Assembly: GCA_009840545.1 (NCBI GenBank)
Contig: VXNM01000010.1
Coordinates: 902,627-966,626 of the forward strand
From: Gammaproteobacteria bacterium
Lineage (GTDB): Bacteria > Pseudomonadota > Gammaproteobacteria > Pseudomonadales > Azotimanducaceae
Direction: 5' to 3'
Length of the DNA: 64,000 nt
A program made the position numbers and the translations under genes. This document shows, piece after piece, positions 57,956 through 64,000 of the stretch (the stretch's first letter is position 1; each line of letters begins with the position of its first letter). A model generated the notes under the pieces. It had not been told where the DNA came from. It did not search any database and saw only the letters and a program-made list of their open reading frames with translations.

Positions 57956-58609
57956 TCAAGATGCAGGGATTTCCTTCTTGCTATTGCTCTCTGTAGTATC
58001 GAGTGGACAATGCTCATGGAACCAGCTTTCCATTTCTGAAAACCCCCTCAAGGGGAGAACAAAGGTACTTACATCTTGAAATGCAATGAGGCGTATACGT
58101 GCTGTAGTACCTGAACTGAAAGCTCGAAGAATACGCTCCAAGTCTCGCTGGTCCGAGACCACCAAAATGGGCGATCCATCATGGATCTTGTACTCGACAT
58201 TCAAGTCTTGAACTTTGGAAATGGACTGGCCGTGCTTGTAGGTTTTGACAAGAACTCGGGGTTTAGCGTATTGCTTTGACTCACTATCCTGACTCTCTTC
58301 AATGCGTTCTACCCAGTACGGATACTTGGACCTGCCGGTTTCGTTGGTTATGTTGAACGTCAGAGTTCTATTGCAGGAAGAATTTGTGACTTCGTACTTG
58401 ACGTGGTAGGAAGTCTGACTTTGCCGCCAATCATTCATCGTTTCGATTTGAACAATGCGCTTGAGTTCAGTATCGTCGGATTCGGACAATACAGTCGCAC
58501 GCATCCAATCGTTCACAACTCCGGGGTCTAGCTTCTTCACTTCGCACCATCCGCTGGTACACCATGCTGAAGCGCAGACGAATAATGTGAGGCTTAGTGC
58601 TTTCTTCAT
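57956..58609 (-). CDS. Exported protein of unknown function, paralogue 1
   Basis: 217 residues with a clear signal peptide (MKKALSLTLFVCASAWC, cleavage near residue 22). The mature part begins KLDPGVVNDWMRATV and is rich in charged residues; it has one Cys in the middle (NSSCNRTLTF) and one near the end (EHCPL), a likely disulfide. It matches no family I can name. Two paralogues lie directly downstream in the window, all on the minus strand; this copy is the most diverged. GGAG ribosome site before ATG. Confidence 0.82.
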   Translation of the reverse strand: MKKALSLTLFVCASAWCTSGWCEVKKLDPGVVNDWMRATVLSESDDTELKRIVQIETMNDWRQSQTSYHVKYEVTNSSCNRTLTFNITNETGRSKYPYWVERIEESQDSESKQYAKPRVLVKTYKHGQSISKVQDLNVEYKIHDGSPILVVSDQRDLERILRAFSSGTTARIRLIAFQDVSTFVLPLRGFSEMESWFHEHCPLDTTESNSKKEIPAS

Positions 58610-58840
58610 AACAATCTCCGAATGTCCTAACGTGTGGCTAAAAGAAACTTGGTAAGGGAGTCAAGAATGGAATACAGTCAGCTGCGGGTTCAACTGTAGC
58701 CGCCACGTCCATTTAGACACCGTTCTAGTTCGACTCCTGTCATCAATCTTTGATTCGCGGTCCGAAGGCAAATTCTCATGATGCCGGAGTTTCTTTTGTG
58801 TTCCTGCTCGGTGTATCTTCGAGCGGACAGTGCTCATTGG
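58493..58840. repeat. Long direct repeat, copy 1
   Basis: About 348 nt spanning the 5' end of paralogue 1, the intergenic spacer with a tmRNA-end pseudo-copy, and the 3' end of paralogue 2. It is nearly the same as 59320-59666, offset by 826-827 nt. It marks the unit of tandem duplication. Confidence 0.8.
58658..58711 (+). repeat. Pseudo-copy of the tmRNA 3' end (copy 1)
   Basis: 54 nt that align without gaps to the last 54 nt of ssrA (54601-54654), 39 of 54 identical by hand count, including GCGGGTTC of the T-arm and a terminal TCCA. The T-stem no longer pairs, so it is not functional RNA. Best read as a decayed attachment-site copy. Confidence 0.7.
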
Positions 58841-59435
58841 ACCAGTCTAATTTTTCAGCGAACCCTTGCAGATCTAGGTCAAAGCTTGTGCTAGTCCCAA
58901 AGGCACTGATACGAACACGCGCCTCGTAACCGGCCTGAAATTCGCGCAATGTTCGTATTACATCCCGCTGGTTCGAGACGACCAAAACAGGCATTCCGTC
59001 TTGAACTTGATACTCGACATCCACGTCCATAATTGGGCGTGCGTCGTTTGGTTGTTTCTTCCTATAAGATCTGATTAGAACTTTTGGATCTTCAATTTGA
59101 ACTGAATCGGTTTCCCGATCACCTTCAATAGACTTGACCCAGTCGGGATAAAAGGAATTTCCATGAAAGTCGGTGAAGTTGAACGTGAGAGTTCTCTTGC
59201 ACGAGGAATTCATGACTTCGTACCTGACATGGTAGAAAGTGTCATGTCTTGTCCAATTCACGATCGTAGAGCTATGAACGACACGTTTGAGTTCGGTATC
59301 GTCCGAATCTGAAGATACGGTCGCACGCATCCAATCGTTCACAACTCCCGGGTCTAGCTTCTTCTCTTCGCACCATCCGCTGGTACACCATGTTGAAACG
59401 CAGACGAATAATGTGAGGCCTACTGCTTTCTTCAT
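58776..59435 (-). CDS. Exported protein of unknown function, paralogue 2
   Basis: 219 residues. Signal peptide MKKAVGLTLFVCVSTWC nearly identical to those of the two neighbours; the mature part shares KLDPGVVNDWMRATVSSDSDDTELKR-type start (short segments), a central Cys (NSSCKRTLTF) and the C-terminal EHCPLEDTPS. Internal regions have diverged from the paralogues. No catalytic motif is visible. Probably periplasmic or secreted. Confidence 0.82.
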   Translation of the reverse strand: MKKAVGLTLFVCVSTWCTSGWCEEKKLDPGVVNDWMRATVSSDSDDTELKRVVHSSTIVNWTRHDTFYHVRYEVMNSSCKRTLTFNFTDFHGNSFYPDWVKSIEGDRETDSVQIEDPKVLIRSYRKKQPNDARPIMDVDVEYQVQDGMPVLVVSNQRDVIRTLREFQAGYEARVRISAFGTSTSFDLDLQGFAEKLDWSNEHCPLEDTPSRNTKETPAS

Positions 59436-59666
59436 AAAAATCTCCGAATGTCCTAACGTGTGGCTAAAGGAAACTTGGAAAGGGAGTCAAGAACGGAATA
59501 TTGTCTGGTGCGGGTTCAACTGTAGCCGCCTCGTCCATTTAGTCAGCATTCTAGTTCGACTCTTGTCATCAATCTTTGATTCTTGGTCCGAAGGGAAATT
59601 CTCACGATGCCGGAGTTTCTTTTGTGTTCCTGCTCTGTGTATCTTCGAGCGGACAGTGCTCATTGG
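59320..59666. repeat. Long direct repeat, copy 2
   Basis: About 347 nt, the second copy of the repeat at 58493-58840, covering the 5' end of paralogue 2, its spacer and the 3' end of paralogue 3. Sequence identity is very high in the leader, spacer and tail segments. Confidence 0.8.
59484..59537 (+). repeat. Pseudo-copy of the tmRNA 3' end (copy 2)
   Basis: 54 nt, ungapped alignment to 54601-54654 with 39 of 54 identities by hand count; the acceptor part GCCGCCTCG is closer to ssrA than in copy 1. It lies 826 nt after copy 1 inside the duplicated unit. Confidence 0.7.
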
Positions 59667-60255
59667 CCCATCCCGCCTTGTCGCCGAATTCATTCAGATC
59701 GACCGTAAATTCGTAATCATGTTCAAAAGCAATCACACGAACTCTTGCAGACACACCCCTTTTGAACGAGCGTACAGTACGAGTTACATCTCGCTGGTCC
59801 AAAACAACCAACGCTGGCAATCCATCATGCAATTGGTATTCGACATCTAAATCCATGACGGGAGAGTTCCTATCCGATTCGATAAGTGACCTGACAAGAA
59901 CTTTGGGTTTCTCAAGTTCTGACGATTCTCGCTTCGCATCGAGTTCAATAAGCGAAACCCAGTCTTCAGTCCAAGAGTGACCGTGTTCATCAGTTGCGTA
60001 AATCGTGAGAGTTCTGTGACAGTCAGAATTCATCACTTCGTATCTAAGATGGTTAGAAACGCGACTTGATCTCCATTGATCCATCGTTGTACTGTGAACG
60101 ATACGCTTGACTTCGTTCTTGTCGGAATCTGTCGTTATTGACGAACGCATCCAACCATTGATGACTCCAGGATCCAGCTTGTTCTCTTCGCACCCTCCGC
60201 TGGTACACCATGTTGAAACGCAGACGAATAATGTGAGGCCTACTGCTTTCTTCAT
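59602..60255 (-). CDS. Exported protein of unknown function, paralogue 3
   Basis: 217 residues from ATG 60255, which has GGAG upstream; a longer in-frame start at 60330 would bury the signal peptide. Signal peptide MKKAVGLTLFVCVSTWC, central Cys (NSDCHRTLTI) and EHCPLEDTQS near the end. The last ~20 codons and the 3' flank are almost the same as in paralogue 2, while the middle differs. Function unknown. Confidence 0.82.
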   Translation of the reverse strand: MKKAVGLTLFVCVSTWCTSGGCEENKLDPGVINGWMRSSITTDSDKNEVKRIVHSTTMDQWRSSRVSNHLRYEVMNSDCHRTLTIYATDEHGHSWTEDWVSLIELDAKRESSELEKPKVLVRSLIESDRNSPVMDLDVEYQLHDGLPALVVLDQRDVTRTVRSFKRGVSARVRVIAFEHDYEFTVDLNEFGDKAGWANEHCPLEDTQSRNTKETPAS

Positions 60256-60471
60256 AACAATCTCCAAGTGGTCCATTTTTGGTTCTAGGTATCTTAGCAA
60301 TAGATGCTGAGATTGTGCTACTGGTTTCAACTATTACAACCACTCTTAAGTACAGAGCGGTTCTTGTCATACTCTATATCCATCTAACGAACTCACGGTC
60401 TTGCCCTGCAAGTGTTGTCACTCTGCAACAGACGTTAGAGACTTGAAAACAGCTCCGATGCTGAATCCAAG

Positions 60472-63400
60472 TTAATGCCGCTCCGTTTTGGTCCACCTTA
60501 TGGCGTCAGCAACCACTGCCCAAGTATCTGAAACACCAACAAATTCCACGTGAACAGTACCTGCAACTAGATCAAACTCACCAATTTTGTTCCATCCTCG
60601 TCGAAGATCTGCCACTTTGACGGAGATAGGATTCGTAGTGGATCCGTCGGTTACATTTAGCTCGTAATCTCCCTTGTCTCCTAAGCCTTCCGTCCACCTG
60701 GGGGAAAAGTAATAGTCGAGGGTCCATTGACCCGCTTCCGGTACTTGTGCACCAAACACCGCCTTGGGTATTTCCAGTCCTTTTCGGATCCAAATATACG
60801 TAGCAGTGGTGCGAAATCTCCCAAATCCATACGTAACGGATTGACGGTGCCACAGCCCTGGCGGCCAACGATATTCAAACAGATAGTAGTTTCCGCTAAA
60901 CCAAGGAATCCCATTGTCCAACTCTCCCGCCATCCTCGGTTCCCGAAACCATCCCAGGGGCCCAGCACGAGTTTTGCGGTTCAGGTTGGGATTTGTCTGG
61001 AATACGACGAAACCAGGGTCCAGATCATCGACGATGATTCCCAAATGGCGTGTAGGCTGCCACGGACTTTGCTCCTCGAAAGGCTCGATTGCCGAATCCA
61101 ATCGCTCTTCAATCAATGGAGAAGAACGGGTTAGGTCGATTTCATTTCGGTTCAATGAAAGCCCAGGGTCGAAATGCACCATCCGAGGTTCGTAGCTTGT
61201 AACAAGATTGATTTTCTTGGCGGAATTTCCGTCCACCCTGACTGCCTTCGAACTCGTCAAGATGGGATATCGCCACTCTCTTGAACGTTCATTTGGATAA
61301 CGAAGTCGCACATATCCTGCGACATCTTTCATGTTGCGTACGTGAACGCTTGTTTGATATTGAGGTGAACCGTTTGTATCGTCCTCCATTCGAACGACTT
61401 CTATTGGTGAGACGGTGTAACCGGGCAGTTTCGATGTGTGAATCCATTCGACAAGGAACGGGTCAACGATGACTTCATGTGTTTCGGCTGCTTGCAGCAG
61501 GTCGTTGTAGGTGAAGTTACCTCCAAAGTGCTCTTTTCTGACAGCTCCAAGCCATGCTTCGATTTTGTCGGAGCCGTTCGCATCCAGAAGCGCTCTGGCT
61601 ATTTCCGAACTCTTGAGCATCAGGAGTTCGAAGTCCTGTTGGTCACCGTTTGAGGTGGGAAGTTCCGGTAGTGCAATGTTCGTGAGATTGCTATAGGTAG
61701 AAGTTCTTTTCAAGTAGTCGTCTTCTAGCCGTTGAAGTGTTCCCCAAAGTCCTTTGCCGGAAAAGTGTTCCTCGGAGATTGCGTCTTCAAGACCATATGC
61801 TGATCCAAAGAGGCTGAGTTGGGTCACATCGAGAACGTTTAGTGCCCAATACACGGAAAAGGGATGAAGTTCATCGCTCGTAATCAATGAAACCAGCGAC
61901 AACATGATTTGATCCAGGATGTGGGAGAGCTCTCCCGTTGCAGATGTTCCATGAGACCACAGACGATTGGGAAGGCTAGTCCACGGATTGTCAGTTGCAA
62001 CGCCCATCCCGAAATACTGCGCCACGATTTCCAGGTGAAGTTCCTCGCGGCGAGTGTCTTCGGGTTCTTCTTTGTCTATGGTCTGGAATATCCGATCTAG
62101 TCTGGCAGTTGGAAAGCCGTGTTCTTTGAGGAGAACGATTCCGGGCAAGCTGTCGGCAGAATCCATGCGCCATCCACCAGAGACCATGCGAAGACGGCGC
62201 GGTACTTCGACAAACGCCAACGATTTATGGACAACCTCGAGTTCTTTCCCACTTAAGAAGTCAAGCAAATCACTCATCTCGGACTGAAGCGCGTCTTCAG
62301 CTAGCGAGAGCACAAACAAATTGCGAGTGTGACGTCTGTGAAGGTAGAGAGAGAGCTCGATCTCGCCCAACTGAAAGGAATCTGTCCGAAAATCTGATGC
62401 AAACAGTCCTATTTCCGATACGGGATTTTCGGGTTGAAGCCGGAATGTCGAATTTTCGTTCTTGGCTAGCGGCGCACCTGTCCCTACAACGGTCCAGTCT
62501 TCTTGTTTCAATTCGACCTCAACATCCAGGTCGAAGTAGTCGGAGCCACTTTGTTTTCGGGAGTAGCTGTTGTCCACGACTCCAGGTTGGGGATACCAGT
62601 AACTGCCCGGCATCAATGCCACAAAATTGGAGTGAAACACGGAACCATCCTGCCCAAACATTGATACGGCTTGGGCTTGTATGTCCGGATCTGTAAGGTA
62701 GTCGACCTGGCTGTCGAAATAGGCGAACCTTGGGTCGGGTACCCCAGATGCGACGATTCTTAGGGAATGAGATTTGGCACCTGTCAATTGATTTGGAATT
62801 TCTATTTCAAGCAAGCCGTCTTGAAACGCATACTCCGTGGTTTGTCCATCAAGCTCTAGACGTGTGATGTCCATGGCTGGATTAAGCGTGAACACCAATG
62901 AACTGGGAGCGTCTTCGTCAACGTCGAAGTGGAAAGTGAGATCAAACTCCAATCGTTTCCCGGGTTCGATGTCGATATTGCCTTCGATCCTCGAGATGTC
63001 CATTCGATGATCCCAGTTGTAGTTTGCGTGAACCTCGTTCCATTTCTGAGGTTTGCTGAATTGCTCTACAACACTCCAAGCACCGACCGAAAATGAGAAA
63101 ACACACACAAGGAGCAATACACCCGCCGCGGAGAGACTGACAGGGAGTGCAGCGGTATCCCACCTGTGAGGCAGCGTGGAAGTCAACAACAGGAGAGTTC
63201 CAGCAAGGAAAACCGTTGCGAGACGAATCGCGACGGAAGACCATGAAGCGAACTCGGGAATGAGGTCTGACACGAAGAGAGTGTCGTTGGACGATGGCGA
63301 AACCACACCCAAGAGAGAATAGGGAACTTCAAGCACTAGCGTGTACCATCCGAGCACGGTAGCTAGGCCCACAGCGATAACAAGCAGACGAAAGCGCAAT

Positions 63401-63945
63401 AGCTGAGAGAGGAAGACAAAGAACGCTCCCCAAAATACAAGCGTTGCTGGCGCGTCCACGAGCAAAAGATTGATGACCGAGTGAAATTGCAATGTGTCGC
63501 CAAAGTCAAAATCTGTTGCGTTTGCGACTAGCCCAAAGACTTGCATGGCTAACAAGTTGGCCGCCACGATGAACCAGACCAAACCCGCAATTCCCAGCAC
63601 GCGTCCAGTCAGATATTCAAGATTGGTGATAGGTTTGGAGTTCAACACTTCTTCGATGCTGTTACGCGTGTGTTGGTGAGCCGCATCGAATATCAAGAAC
63701 AAGACTGCGGCTTGAAACATCAGGAAGAATGTGGGTTCGATATTTCCCAGCAGATAGAAGGGGGTTTCGCCTCCGTGCGAGGGAGATACCGGCGCCAGAG
63801 ACACGAGATAAAGGCACGAAAGCACATAGCCCACGGTTGAACACAGGATCAATATGAAGGCGAGAACCCAGAATCGAGCCAAGCGTGCCGCATTTCGCAC
63901 TTCAAGGCGTGCAACACTGGCGATGTTTGTTGGACTCGGGTTCAC
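60472..63945 (-). CDS. ABC-2-type membrane protein fused to an inactive M1-peptidase-like domain
   Basis: 1157 residues. The first ~300 residues hold about seven membrane helices of ABC-2 permease type. A long extracytoplasmic part follows: a beta-rich region and a segment resembling M1 aminopeptidases. At the zinc motif, where HExxH is expected, the sequence is LEIVAQYFG: L638, E639, A642; the third ligand in the NEG motif is Arg661 (LPNRLWS). So all zinc ligands but the catalytic Glu are lost and the domain should be inactive. The last ~100 residues resemble a golvesin-C-like beta-sandwich (RRGWNKIGEFDLVAG, VADAIRW). Such permease-M1 proteins usually partner an ABC ATPase; that gene would be upstream, outside the window. 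Substrate unknown. Confidence 0.8.
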   Translation of the reverse strand: MNPSPTNIASVARLEVRNAARLARFWVLAFILILCSTVGYVLSCLYLVSLAPVSPSHGGETPFYLLGNIEPTFFLMFQAAVLFLIFDAAHQHTRNSIEEVLNSKPITNLEYLTGRVLGIAGLVWFIVAANLLAMQVFGLVANATDFDFGDTLQFHSVINLLLVDAPATLVFWGAFFVFLSQLLRFRLLVIAVGLATVLGWYTLVLEVPYSLLGVVSPSSNDTLFVSDLIPEFASWSSVAIRLATVFLAGTLLLLTSTLPHRWDTAALPVSLSAAGVLLLVCVFSFSVGAWSVVEQFSKPQKWNEVHANYNWDHRMDISRIEGNIDIEPGKRLEFDLTFHFDVDEDAPSSLVFTLNPAMDITRLELDGQTTEYAFQDGLLEIEIPNQLTGAKSHSLRIVASGVPDPRFAYFDSQVDYLTDPDIQAQAVSMFGQDGSVFHSNFVALMPGSYWYPQPGVVDNSYSRKQSGSDYFDLDVEVELKQEDWTVVGTGAPLAKNENSTFRLQPENPVSEIGLFASDFRTDSFQLGEIELSLYLHRRHTRNLFVLSLAEDALQSEMSDLLDFLSGKELEVVHKSLAFVEVPRRLRMVSGGWRMDSADSLPGIVLLKEHGFPTARLDRIFQTIDKEEPEDTRREELHLEIVAQYFGMGVATDNPWTSLPNRLWSHGTSATGELSHILDQIMLSLVSLITSDELHPFSVYWALNVLDVTQLSLFGSAYGLEDAISEEHFSGKGLWGTLQRLEDDYLKRTSTYSNLTNIALPELPTSNGDQQDFELLMLKSSEIARALLDANGSDKIEAWLGAVRKEHFGGNFTYNDLLQAAETHEVIVDPFLVEWIHTSKLPGYTVSPIEVVRMEDDTNGSPQYQTSVHVRNMKDVAGYVRLRYPNERSREWRYPILTSSKAVRVDGNSAKKINLVTSYEPRMVHFDPGLSLNRNEIDLTRSSPLIEERLDSAIEPFEEQSPWQPTRHLGIIVDDLDPGFVVFQTNPNLNRKTRAGPLGWFREPRMAGELDNGIPWFSGNYYLFEYRWPPGLWHRQSVTYGFGRFRTTATYIWIRKGLEIPKAVFGAQVPEAGQWTLDYYFSPRWTEGLGDKGDYELNVTDGSTTNPISVKVADLRRGWNKIGEFDLVAGTVHVEFVGVSDTWAVVADAIRWTKTERH

Positions 63946-64000
63946 GAATACTTCCGATGTTCTTCGAGTTAGTTACAAAGAGAAAAGCAATTCTTGTGCC

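Noticed and set aside
59287-59850. 187-codon plus-strand frame across exported paralogues 2 and 3
   Set aside because: Antisense to both signal-peptide-bearing genes and interrupted in logic by the repeat structure; shadow frame.
60295-60348. Third pseudo-copy of the tmRNA 3' end upstream of paralogue 3
   Set aside because: Only the TTCAACT core and a few flanking bases match and a gap is needed; too weak to annotate as a feature.
63946-64000. Possible 3' end of an upstream ABC ATPase gene on the minus strand
   Set aside because: Only 55 nt are available; stops occur in two frames but nothing identifies a product.

Overview
The window looks like a chromosome segment of an uncultured gammaproteobacterium, at roughly 48-50% GC. 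The evidence is gene order: yqiB-cpdA-parE-parC; epmB/efp/epmA; orn/queG-nnr-tsaE-amiB-mutL-miaA-hflX-hflK-hflC-purA; rnr-rlmB-rpsF-rpsR-rplI-dnaB; radA; and glyA-nusB-thiL-pgpA-xseB-ispA followed by ssrA. These are classic gammaproteobacterial neighbourhoods, but several usual members are missing: hfq between miaA and hflX, nrdR and the riboflavin genes between glyA and nusB, and dxs after ispA. No transposase, integrase, CRISPR array or rRNA was seen.

Layout. 0-4.1 kb: katG and an ankyrin-repeat gene. 4.1-11.1 kb: a MATE pump, then the cpdA/topoisomerase IV block. 11.3-22.8 kb: an accessory island between parC and epmB with six genes: a sterol 24-C-methyltransferase-like enzyme, a Baeyer-Villiger-type flavoprotein, an MFP/RND efflux pair, a Rieske oxygenase of the KshA/DAF-36 kind, and a large protein that fuses a GPP34 (GOLPH3/Vps74-like) domain to a cytochrome P450. 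22.8-25.3 kb: the EF-P beta-lysylation module. 25.4-43.5 kb: RNA, cell-wall, DNA-repair and translation genes in mostly overlapping same-strand runs, with folE2 and a tRNA-Leu beside rnr. 43.5-54.1 kb: L9, DnaB, a TauD-like oxygenase, a secreted EEP-family hydrolase, RadA and the glyA-to-ispA group. 54.3-60.4 kb: ssrA (tmRNA) and a region behind it that looks like a degraded island: a GC-rich AlkX/YcaQ-like gene, a GC-rich alpha/beta hydrolase, and three tandem genes for small exported proteins of unknown function. Two 54-nt pseudo-copies of the tmRNA 3' end lie between those three genes. 60.5-64 kb: a large ABC-2-type membrane protein with a catalytically dead M1-aminopeptidase-like domain.

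The strongest candidate for an undescribed system is the 11.3-22.8 kb island. A sterol C-24 methyltransferase homologue, three different oxygenase types and a dedicated RND pump suggest modification and export of a sterol or other polycyclic lipid. The P450 carries a domain that in eukaryotes binds PI4P on membranes, which suggests a membrane-recruited oxygenase. The substrate is inference; no squalene/oxidosqualene cyclase is in the window. The second point of interest is the ssrA-linked region, where pseudo-copies of the tmRNA end are embedded in tandem duplications of exported-protein genes whose leaders are nearly identical while the mature parts have diverged.
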